From Chlamydiota bacterium (GTDB lineage: Bacteria > Chlamydiota > Chlamydiia > Chlamydiales > Simkaniaceae): a DNA stretch of 15,278 nucleotides. Positions 7,069 to 12,870 of the stretch are shown here, piece by piece (the stretch's first letter is position 1; every line of letters begins with the position of its first letter). Location: NCBI GenBank assembly GCA_021772295.1, contig JAJFMG010000059.1, positions 1-15,278 of the forward strand. Reading direction: 5' to 3'. The position numbers and the translations under genes are program-made. The notes beneath the pieces are model-generated. The model did not search any database. It was given only the letters and a program-made list of their open reading frames with translations, and had not been told where the DNA came from.

Positions 7069-8113
7069 AAAACGTATTTGGAACATCCATTTTTTCAGTA
7101 AGTGTTACAGAAGTAGCAATTAACTCATCCTCTCTTCTGATTAGTAAATCAACTACATCACCTGGCTTAAGAGTACCAACTTGATCTGCAAAGTGGAACG
7201 AGTCAAAGGTTTGCTCACCATTTACCTCTATTATATAATCACCTTTTTTTAAACCACTGCTATTCGCTGCAGAACCTTGAACCACCTCACTAATTAATGC
7301 GCCAGTCTCTTCTCCAAAATGATATCGGCTGAATATCACATTTTTTTCGATGATTAAGTGAAGACCGAAGTATCCTTTCGTTCGTTTTCCATCCTGTATT
7401 AATTGCTGCGCCACTTTAGATGCTATGTAACCATCTGTTGCAAAGGAGGCTACCTCGTCTTTTGAATAAAGAACTCCCACTACCTCTCCATCCATATTAA
7501 TAATTGGAGAACCTGACGCTCCAGGAATTGCTGGAAATTGAAGTTCTAAATCTGTTCCTTGATATTTCCCAGAGTAATCTGATCTTCTTATTCCACTGAT
7601 GTAATTGATATTTACACTTCTTGCATGTATTGGATCAGCTGGATTACCAATAACTAGCACTGGATCTCCAAGTCTTGATTTTTGTGTATTTACAAACTCT
7701 AAAAAAGGAAGTGATAACTCATCATCTGTTTTGATTTTTAGCACAGCAATATCATATCGTTTATCTGAGCCAATTACTTCTGCAGGGTATACCTTGAAGC
7801 CCTCATCCCAGAGACCGATTACAACTGAAGTTGCTTCCTCTACCACATGTAGACACGTGACAATATAGCCATCAGAACTTACTAAAAAACCTGTTCCATG
7901 ACCATAAGAGCCTGGCCAAAAACATTCATATAGAGCGCGATATAAAGACTCCTCTGATGCCGCCTCGGCGCCATAACTTTTTTCATACTCACTTTGATGC
8001 ACTGCTATAAAAACAATCGATGGCAAACTTTTTTCTGCAATGTCTTGCACAGTTGTTGCAAGTAAACTACATGTGCATCCAAAAACAGCAATTCCAATTT
8101 TCAAAAATTTCAT
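7067..8113 (-). CDS. HtrA/DegS-like serine protease with one PDZ domain
   Basis: A 348-residue exported trypsin-fold protease (S1C/HtrA type) for envelope protein quality control or regulated cleavage. Residues 1-20 form a signal peptide (MKFLKIGIAVFGCTCSLLA). Protease domain: GHGTGFLVSSDGYIVTCLHVV with catalytic His89, YDIAVLKI with Asp121, and PGASGSPI with Ser200. The triad is complete and correctly spaced. The Ser motif is GASGSP rather than the usual GNSGGP. A single PDZ domain covers about residues 248-340 (GYFGLHL, AANSSGLKKGDYIIEVNGE). This makes it DegS-like in size rather than a two-PDZ DegP. The ATG at 8113 has GGAGAG just upstream. It follows the 150-residue gene by 46 nt on the same strand and may be co-transcribed with it. 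Confidence 0.9.
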   Translation of the reverse strand: MKFLKIGIAVFGCTCSLLATTVQDIAEKSLPSIVFIAVHQSEYEKSYGAEAASEESLYRALYECFWPGSYGHGTGFLVSSDGYIVTCLHVVEEATSVVIGLWDEGFKVYPAEVIGSDKRYDIAVLKIKTDDELSLPFLEFVNTQKSRLGDPVLVIGNPADPIHARSVNINYISGIRRSDYSGKYQGTDLELQFPAIPGASGSPIINMDGEVVGVLYSKDEVASFATDGYIASKVAQQLIQDGKRTKGYFGLHLIIEKNVIFSRYHFGEETGALISEVVQGSAANSSGLKKGDYIIEVNGEQTFDSFHFADQVGTLKPGDVVDLLIRREDELIATSVTLTEKMDVPNTF

Positions 8114-8159
8114 TTTCTCTCCAATTCAATTAATAAGTCATAGAGTTACAAGTGTACTT

Positions 8160-8612
8160 TCAAGACTTCTTATATTTACAGAGTAAGGTTTCATTTTTCT
8201 TGGGACCTAACACTTCCCACCGTAAAATAATTTCACAGCTGTTCCAAGAAATACTTCCAAGATAACTATCTAAATGACATTGATAAGGTACCAGCGCAAC
8301 TAAACGATTTTTTTCAACCACTTTGAAAGTCTGTAAAAAAATAGATTTTTCTACTCCAAAACGCAGGTGTTCTAAGTGCAAATGTAAACCATCCACACAC
8401 CATCTCGTACAATTTTTAAAAGAGGTTCCTGCAAGTGCGCCTGTTCTCCACTCACCCTTTTCCTTAAAAAAACACACACATTGTGATTTCAAATCGCATT
8501 CTACAACAGCGCACCCGAAAGCTTCAGACTTCCCTTTAACTTGCATAGTAACAGCGCTTGATTGAATGAATTGATTCCAAAATTCAGCTAATATTTTTTT
8601 AGAATCTATCAT
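8160..8612 (-). CDS. DUF6314-like protein, 150 aa
   Basis: A small protein without a signal peptide or membrane segment. Its second half resembles the DUF6314 family as I remember it: a DGLHLHL block (residues 74-80) where the family has DGR-x-FH, then YQCHLDSYLGS (110-120) where the family has H-x-C-x-x-D-x-Y-x-G, then WEVLGPKKNE..CKYKK (132-149) where it has W-x-V-x-GP-x-K and a Tyr-rich end. The first half (GCAVVECDLKSQCVCFFKEKGEWRTG) fits the family's G-x-A-x-F and Y-x-E-x-G blocks. The function of the family is unknown to me; the fold may be lipocalin-like, which is inference. The start at 8612 has only a weak AAGG upstream. It lies 34 nt after the 134-residue gene on the same strand, so the two are probably one transcript. 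Confidence 0.75.
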   Translation of the reverse strand: MIDSKKILAEFWNQFIQSSAVTMQVKGKSEAFGCAVVECDLKSQCVCFFKEKGEWRTGALAGTSFKNCTRWCVDGLHLHLEHLRFGVEKSIFLQTFKVVEKNRLVALVPYQCHLDSYLGSISWNSCEIILRWEVLGPKKNETLLCKYKKS

Positions 8613-8646
8613 GTAAGAAATACCTTCGAATGCGCAGCTCTGAAAT

Positions 8647-9051
8647 CTATTCGCTTCGAGCCCAACAGTAAGATAAATATACGAGCGCTGCGGTTGCAGG
8701 AAGCATCATTTTTTTTGCGCCACTTGATAAGATGGCGCATCCAGCATCTGTACCAAGACTTACATCTGTCCAATTTCTTTCAAGTACACTTGATGCCCCA
8801 AAAATAAAAAACGGCATACTTAAAGTCATTTCATAACAACCATAAATTTCAGTAATCCCTGGTATATAGACACCGTCTTGATCAAAGTAAAGTCTAACAT
8901 CCGTTGAATCTTTTCTATGATAATCGCTGTAAATTTTTGCGCTTTCTTGCCAAGAAGAACAAATTTCTTTAGATAAAGCAGTCAATCTATCACCTCTACT
9001 TAAAATTCTATCCAGATAAATTCGAAGAGTTCCATGCATACGATCAAACAT
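8647..9051 (-). CDS. small protein with C-terminal hydrophobic segment, 134 aa
   Basis: I do not recognise this family from elsewhere. Residues 1-60 are polar and helical with a distinctive pattern: YLDRIL (12-17), GDRLTAL (20-26), ICSSWQESAKIYSDYHR (30-46) and RLYFDQDG (53-60). Residues about 115-130 (MMLPATAALVYLSYCW) are one likely transmembrane or tail-anchor segment. The N-terminal pattern recurs in the broken copy at 9980-10165 (GDKVVAL, CDSWHTSAEIYIDYY, RRFFDN), and the C-terminal pattern (GAxK, then P, then VxLS) resembles the end of the frameshifted gene at 10328-10628. This gives weak support for a paralogous family. The ATG has no clear ribosome site. Another ATG lies four codons in, also without one, so the start is uncertain. 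Confidence 0.65.
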   Translation of the reverse strand: MFDRMHGTLRIYLDRILSRGDRLTALSKEICSSWQESAKIYSDYHRKDSTDVRLYFDQDGVYIPGITEIYGCYEMTLSMPFFIFGASSVLERNWTDVSLGTDAGCAILSSGAKKMMLPATAALVYLSYCWARSE

Positions 9052-9141
9052 GAAAACAGTAACTGCTATTTTTAATAGAGCTATTAACGATTAATCTTAT
9101 TTCTGAATCAGATGGGTTAATTTTTTTTTAATTATTATAAG

Positions 9142-9939
9142 TTATCTTATAATCGGCTTGGGAATCAAATAAGGATTTTTGAAGTTCATTGGGTCATTTA
9201 GAATTCGTTTGTTAATAAACATTGCAACTCCTTGCCATTTTGGATTTCCATATATGTATTTCAACAAGAAATTGTGTTCCGTCAAAAATTCATATAGCTC
9301 AGAAAATTGCGTCATTCCGGAGCGAAATTCTTGAAAATTAACTTCTGTAGATATAACTCTTACGTTCCGAAGAAAATCTGTGGCGGAAGACAAAATTTGC
9401 AATTCAGACCCTTCCGTATCTAACCAAATATAATCAATATGAGAAATGTTATTTTTTTTACCCCAAGCATTAATAGTAGTTACTGGGACTGAAATTGGAA
9501 CATCCTTATAGTGGTTATCGCTACAATCTTCTGCATTAATATTGTGATTGAATTGCCTGATTACACAACTAAAATTATCTGATAACAGCGAGCTAGCACC
9601 CGGATTTACTCTCGACACAAAAAAAGTTGCTTCATTCTCAGCGTCAGAAAGTGCATATGGAAAAATAGTTACACCTTTTAACAATTTAGTGCGTTCAAGG
9701 GTTTTCTTATAAGATTTTGGCACAGGCTCAAACCCATAGATAGTAGCTTTTTTCCAGATTCTTTTAAAATTACAAGTATCTTCTCCTCCAAAGGTGCCCG
9801 CCTCTAAGATTACAGGATTATTAGGTAAGAAAGGTGCGGCATATAAGGCACTTTTTTTATCACTTCCTCTTACAAACGGTAAATCAATTTCACTGGAGTA
9901 AAGATAAGTGAAGAAAAAAAATAAAAGAAAAAACCTCAT
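9142..9939 (-). CDS. FkbM-type SAM-dependent methyltransferase with signal peptide
   Basis: A 265-residue protein with the FkbM (Methyltransf_21) fold: ILEAGTFGGEDT (residues 44-55, SAM-binding loop), YGFEPVP (68-74), FPYALSD (93-99) and IDYIWLDTEGSELQIL (168-183), the family's central motif. FkbM enzymes O-methylate sugars, polyketides or other small molecules. Residues 1-16 (MRFFLLFFFFTYLYSS) are a short, very hydrophobic export signal, so the enzyme is predicted to act outside the cytosol or to be anchored in the inner membrane. I chose the ATG at 9939 because it has GAGG at nine bases. An ATG at 9945 is too close to that site, and a TTG at 9987 has no site and would bury the signal. It lies among decayed small genes, so it may have been inserted there. 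The substrate cannot be predicted. Confidence 0.85.
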   Translation of the reverse strand: MRFFLLFFFFTYLYSSEIDLPFVRGSDKKSALYAAPFLPNNPVILEAGTFGGEDTCNFKRIWKKATIYGFEPVPKSYKKTLERTKLLKGVTIFPYALSDAENEATFFVSRVNPGASSLLSDNFSCVIRQFNHNINAEDCSDNHYKDVPISVPVTTINAWGKKNNISHIDYIWLDTEGSELQILSSATDFLRNVRVISTEVNFQEFRSGMTQFSELYEFLTEHNFLLKYIYGNPKWQGVAMFINKRILNDPMNFKNPYLIPKPIIR

Positions 9940-9979
9940 GCTCATCTGCCTCTTGCCTATCTGAACACATAATACTGAT

Positions 9980-10165
9980 CTAGACAAACTTATTTATCAA
10001 TAACCTTCTGCAGTTATCAAAAAAGCGTCTCGCATATGAAAAATCTAGCTTATAATAATCTATATAAATTTCTGCGCTCGTATGCCAAGAATCACAGACA
10101 CCTTCAAGTAAAGCAACCACTTTATCACCGCTATTTAAAATTCTATTTTGAAATGTTCGTTTCAA
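9980..10165 (-). pseudogene. truncated paralog of the 134-aa small protein
   Basis: The 61-codon frame matches residues about 10-58 of the protein at 8647-9051, both in protein (RIL-x-S-G-D, C-x-SW-x-x-SA-x-IY-x-DY, R-x-x-F-D) and in DNA (a shared ATAGAATTTTAA followed by a GGTGATA). It has no ATG; the first usable codon is TTG, with an in-frame TGA 15 nt upstream. After the RRFFDN match the frame turns into unrelated sequence and stops just before the FkbM gene. The hydrophobic C-terminal half of the family is absent. I read it as a decayed fragment. Confidence 0.6.
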
Positions 10166-10280
10166 CCGACACCGATTTCAAACCACTTACCTCAGTATAA
10201 ATGGGGAAAGATCCAAGGGGCATATTCAAATTTTGAAACGGGTGGCCATCGGTTTCATATCCTCCAATTTCAAGCCACAT
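10143..10280 (-). pseudogene. 45-codon fragment, possibly the broken front of the copy at 9980
   Basis: A short frame begins at an ATG (10278-10280) with AAGGAG about 11 bases upstream and encodes 45 residues starting MWLEIGGYET and ending in TNISK. It overlaps the 9980-10165 fragment by 23 nt in another frame, so a single frameshift would join the two into one protein of about 100 residues. A stretch (EIGGYE, then LNMPLGSF) loosely resembles EIYGCYE, then LSMPFFIF, of the 134-residue protein. Alternatively it is a genuine very small gene. Confidence 0.35.
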
Positions 10281-10327
10281 ACCTCTAGAAGCTCCTTCCA
10301 AACTTGCAATAAATGTGTTACCTATGT

Positions 10328-10628
10328 TTATAAACGAGAACTTAAAAAAACCGAAGTTAGAGCAATAGGAACCGCAAGCTTCAATGCACCATCAACCACA
10401 TTTTCATGCCCTATTCCTGAAACGATATTACACCAAATCCATTCTCTTTCATTTGGTTCTTTTGTCATTTCATCGAGCGCCATGTTAGCGGCAGAAACAT
10501 ATGCAATTAATCCTTCTATAATTCGAACGGCACCTGTCATCTCTGTATCCATTTACATATGGATCTAAATAGTCAATCAAAGTTGCCTGGATTGGTCCAG
10601 ATTGCGGCAAGTAAACAGAATGTGTCAT
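10328..10628 (-). pseudogene. frameshifted small gene
   Basis: An ATG at 10628 has a good ribosome site (AGGAG, four to five bases away) and opens a 47-codon frame (MTHSVYLPQSGPIQATLIDY...). This ends at 10485 in Arg/Cys-rich residues that look like out-of-frame translation. The +1 frame from 10552 to 10328 encodes 74 sensible residues with helical and hydrophobic character (AVRIIEGLIAYVSAANMALDEM, then ALKLAVPIALTSVFLS at the end) and has no ribosome site of its own. The natural reading is one gene of about 100 residues broken by a frameshift between about 10485 and 10557. Its end resembles the C-terminal hydrophobic segment of the 134-residue protein. Programmed frameshifting is possible, but I see no obvious slippery site. 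Confidence 0.55.
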
Positions 10629-10643
10629 AACTCTCCTTTTATT

Positions 10644-10727
10644 TTGAAAAAAGAAAATTATAACTTGGTCATCTATTGTTGTAAAAACAGTCTTTTCGAA
10701 TAAATATTTAGGTGCATCATTTTACTT
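10644..10727. repeat. direct repeat copy 1 (upstream of the YjdF gene)
   Basis: The first copy of an ~85-bp direct repeat, about 80% identical by eye to 11308-11393. The core shared without change is an 18-nt TCTATTGTTGTAAAAACA followed by GTCTTTT and CGAATAA, then GCATCATTTT. It ends 86 nt before the yjdF-like ATG and also lies just upstream of the divergent frameshifted gene. It may carry a promoter (TTGTTG as -35), but the -10 is unclear. Confidence 0.8.
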
Positions 10728-10813
10728 CTTGGAAACACTAGTGCATGGGAAAAATATGATTTTTCTTATAATTATGATATCATCAGGGAGAGGATTATAA
10801 TTTTGGTTTTAAG

Positions 10814-11236
10814 ATGGTGAGCATCAAGGCTACAATTTTTTTCGATAAATATTATTGGGTAGGCACCTTTGAGAGAACGGACAAGGAAGGCTACGCTATA
10901 GCAAGACATGTTTTTGGACAAGAGCCTAAAAATCCAGAAATTTATGAATTTGTGCTCAATCACTATCAAGAACTAAATTTTGGATCACCAAAGGCGTTCA
11001 CTCTTAAGATTAAGCGAGTAAATCCAAAAAGAGTTCAGAAGGAAGTTCGTCGTGAAATGGAAAAACTTAAAGAGACAGAAAGGCCATCCACATTTTCACA
11101 AAATTATATGAGAGAAGAATTAGAGAAAAAAAAGCTGGAGAAAAAACGTCTTAGTACTGTTGAAAAAAAGGCTCGAGAACAAGATCAGTTTGTTTTAAGG
11201 CAGCAAAAGAAAAAAGAAAAACATCGTGGCCATTAG
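10814..11236 (+). CDS. yjdF: YjdF family protein (DUF2992)
   Basis: A 140-residue protein that matches Bacillus YjdF (DUF2992) across its length. The N-terminal beta-rich block is ATIFFDKYYWVGTFERT, followed by ARHVFGQEPKNPEIYEFVLNHYQEL, then NPKRVQKEVRREM, a long Lys/Glu-rich helical tail (about residues 95-135) and the family's terminal KKEKHRGH. It is cytosolic and highly basic, consistent with nucleic-acid binding; the function is not established. In Firmicutes the gene is often controlled by the yjdF riboswitch, which senses azaaromatic compounds; I do not see a convincing riboswitch in the 86 nt here. The ATG has no good ribosome site (GAGAGG is about 20 nt away). The gene lies between two copies of a direct repeat, and its family is unexpected in this genomic background, which suggests transfer. 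Confidence 0.88.
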   Translation: MVSIKATIFFDKYYWVGTFERTDKEGYAIARHVFGQEPKNPEIYEFVLNHYQELNFGSPKAFTLKIKRVNPKRVQKEVRREMEKLKETERPSTFSQNYMREELEKKKLEKKRLSTVEKKAREQDQFVLRQQKKKEKHRGH

Positions 11237-11307
11237 GAGCATTCTCAGGATATTGTACAATTATTTACAATGCAACTTAACAAAGATCTTTCTTAGTGTT
11301 GAAGAAA

Positions 11308-11393
11308 TTGAAAATGAAGATTGTAACTTGATTATCTATTGTTGTAAAAACAGTCTTTTTCGAATAAGTATATTAGCGCATCATTTTTCACTT
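11308..11393. repeat. direct repeat copy 2 (upstream of ispD)
   Basis: The second copy of the repeat described at 10644-10727, in the same orientation and about 665 bp away. It ends 20 nt before the ispD ATG, so it occupies the ispD promoter region. Small indels (an extra T in the T-run, a two-base gap near the left end) separate the copies, so the duplication is not very recent. Confidence 0.8.
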
Positions 11394-11413
11394 AAATTTT
11401 TGTGATACTAACT

Positions 11414-12112
11414 ATGACTAGATCAACATGCTCAGCTATTTTACTCCTTGGAGGCACAGGTACAAGATTTGAAAAGGGCCTCCCCAAACAGTTCCACCTA
11501 ATTCGTGATAAAAAAATATATCTTTGGACGCTGGATACTTTTGTAACATCCACACTCTTTCATGAAATCATTCTTGTGATCCCCAAAAACTGGATAGAAG
11601 AAGTTCACAAAGATCTTAAAAAATTTTCTTACGATATTCCCATTACAGTCATCTCTGGAGGAGATTCTAGACAGGAGTCTTCATATCTTGGTGTTTGTAA
11701 AACATGTAAAACTTCAATGCATGTCTGTATCCACGATGGGGTTAGACCCTTTGTCTCACTTGCTATTTTAAAAAAGCATATTGAGGCGCTGCAAACTCAC
11801 AAAGCAGTTGATACATGCGTTCGAACGACAGATACCATAGTACATTCAAATAATCAGAAATACATCGATGATATTCCTAATCGCTCTGCATTATTTTTAG
11901 GTCAAACGCCGCAGAGCTTTTGTAAAAAAACTATATTACAAGCACATAGCAAAGCAAAAGATATGGGTATTAACAATCTGTCTTGCGACTGCAAATTAAG
12001 TATGTTGATCGGTGAAAAACCATATATCGTTCATGGTTCCTATCAAAATATCAAAATTACAACGATTATGGATATGATGATTGCTGAGGCAATCATCAAA
12101 AAAGGGATATGA
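11414..12112 (+). CDS. ispD: 2-C-methyl-D-erythritol 4-phosphate cytidylyltransferase (IspD family)
   Basis: Third step of the non-mevalonate isoprenoid pathway: MEP plus CTP gives CDP-methylerythritol. It has 232 residues, normal for IspD. Seen: the LLGGTGTRF loop (residues 11-19, R18), LPKQF (23-27, K25), GGDSRQESS (82-90), IHDGVRPF (106-113, R111), PNR (155-157, R157), GQTPQSF (163-169) and QNIKITT (211-217, K214), so the residues expected to bind CTP and substrate are all present. The usual T-D-D-A/C segment is S-C-D-C (190-193) here, a departure from the model enzyme. The related ribitol-5-phosphate cytidylyltransferase (TarI) shares most motifs and cannot be fully excluded. The ATG at 11414 is preferred over the GTG at 11402; neither has a clear ribosome site. 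The stop codon overlaps the 3' end of the opposing tRNA-Lys gene. Confidence 0.88.
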   Translation: MTRSTCSAILLLGGTGTRFEKGLPKQFHLIRDKKIYLWTLDTFVTSTLFHEIILVIPKNWIEEVHKDLKKFSYDIPITVISGGDSRQESSYLGVCKTCKTSMHVCIHDGVRPFVSLAILKKHIEALQTHKAVDTCVRTTDTIVHSNNQKYIDDIPNRSALFLGQTPQSFCKKTILQAHSKAKDMGINNLSCDCKLSMLIGEKPYIVHGSYQNIKITTIMDMMIAEAIIKKGI

Positions 12113-12182
12113 GACTTGATGGGCTCGAACCATCGACCCTCTCCTTAAAAGGGAGATGCTCTACCAACTGAGCTAAAGTCTC
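12110..12182 (-). tRNA. tRNA-Lys (anticodon UUU)
   Basis: A complete 73-nt cloverleaf: 7-bp acceptor (GAGACTT with AAGTCTC), D arm with AGTTGGTA loop, 5-bp anticodon stem (TCTCC/GGAGA) with loop CTTTTAA giving anticodon TTT, T arm with TTCGAGC, discriminator A. No CCA is encoded. It follows tRNA-Glu by 8 nt in the same orientation, so the two are likely processed from one transcript. Confidence 0.96.
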
Positions 12183-12190
12183 ATATCTGT

Positions 12191-12265
12191 TGACCCCAAG
12201 GGGATTCGAACCCCTGTTACCAGAATGAAAATCTGAGGTCCTAGGCCAGGCTAGACGATGGGGCC
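12191..12265 (-). tRNA. tRNA-Glu (anticodon UUC)
   Basis: A complete 75-nt cloverleaf: acceptor GGCCCCA with TGGGGTC (one G-U pair), D arm GTCT/GGAC with a long loop, anticodon stem TCAGA/TCTGG with loop TTTTCAT giving anticodon TTC, T arm AGGGG/CCCCT with TTCGAAT, discriminator A. No CCA is encoded. It lies 52 nt downstream of the frr stop on the same strand. Confidence 0.96.
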
Positions 12266-12285
12266 ATAGCGTAAAGACATGGAAG

Positions 12286-12315
12286 ATTCTATGCCTTTTC
12301 CGTATTTTTCATCAA
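12286..12315 (-). promoter_or_regulatory. possible promoter of the tRNA-Glu/tRNA-Lys pair
   Basis: Minus strand: TTGATG (12310-12315), an 18-nt spacer, TAGAAT (12286-12291). The -10 box is 20 nt upstream of the tRNA-Glu 5' end, which fits a short leader. The -35 lies right after the frr stop, so the tRNAs need not depend on read-through from the rpsB operon. Confidence 0.4.
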
Positions 12316-12317
12316 TA

Positions 12318-12869
12318 TCAAACTTCCATTAAATCTTTTTCTTTTTCAGAAACCAGTTTATCGATGCTTATGCACTTTTCGTTGGTCAGTTCCTGAATCT
12401 TCTTTTCTGCTCGTTTTACATCATCTTCAGTAATTTCGCCATCAGATTTTTGCTTTTTTACAAGCTCATTACTTTTTCGTCTGATTTCACGAACAGAAAT
12501 TTTTGAATCTTCCCCTTTCTTCTTCGCCTCTTTTACAAGAGTCTTTCGAACATCTTCTGTAAGAGATGGAATAGGCACACGTATCTGATTACCATCTGCA
12601 ATAGCTTGTAGATTAAGATTTGCTTTATCAATAGCTTTCACAATCGGCCCGCTTGTCTGAGCATCAAAAGGATTAATAAGTAGCATTCTAGGTTCTGGGG
12701 CACTAATCGCTGCAAGTTCCTTGAGCTTCATCGTTGTTCCATAAACCTCAACCTTGATTCCTTCAACCATAGCAGGGTTAGCGCGAGACGTTCTAAGGTT
12801 TCGAAGCTCTTGACCTAAATGATCATATGCTTGCTGCATCTTTTGTTTTGTATCTTCGATAATTCCCAT
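12318..12869 (-). CDS. frr: ribosome recycling factor
   Basis: Splits post-termination ribosomes together with EF-G. It has 183 residues, normal for RRF. Seen: LRTSRANPAMVEGIKVEVYGTTMKLKELAAIS in the first third, LLINPFDAQTSGPIVKAIDKANLNLQ in the middle, the IRVPIPSLTEDVRKTLVKEAKKKGEDSKISVREIRR helical hallmark, and a final coiled helix (KKIQELTNEKCISIDKLVSEKEKDLM). I chose the ATG at 12869: it begins one base after the pyrH stop and the GGAG in the last pyrH codons serves as its ribosome site. An upstream in-frame start at 12953 would lie inside pyrH and lacks family similarity. Confidence 0.97.
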   Translation of the reverse strand: MGIIEDTKQKMQQAYDHLGQELRNLRTSRANPAMVEGIKVEVYGTTMKLKELAAISAPEPRMLLINPFDAQTSGPIVKAIDKANLNLQAIADGNQIRVPIPSLTEDVRKTLVKEAKKKGEDSKISVREIRRKSNELVKKQKSDGEITEDDVKRAEKKIQELTNEKCISIDKLVSEKEKDLMEV

Positions 12870-12870
12870 A

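Noticed and set aside
9135..9152. Inverted repeat TTATAAG / CTTATAA at the end of the FkbM gene, considered as a terminator
   Set aside because: The stem is all weak pairs and is followed by an A-run, not a T-run, in the direction of transcription.
10233..10568. Plus-strand 111-codon open frame
   Set aside because: It runs antisense through the frameshifted small gene and the 45-codon fragment, has no ribosome site, and its Ser/Thr-rich product looks like a shadow translation.
10728..10813. A yjdF riboswitch in the leader of the YjdF gene
   Set aside because: The stretch is short and AT-rich; I could not match it to the conserved riboswitch pattern by eye, so I make no call without a covariance-model search.
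11255..11280. ATTGTA / TACAAT inverted repeat after the YjdF gene, considered as a terminator
   Set aside because: Six weak base pairs with an 8-nt loop and no following T-run.
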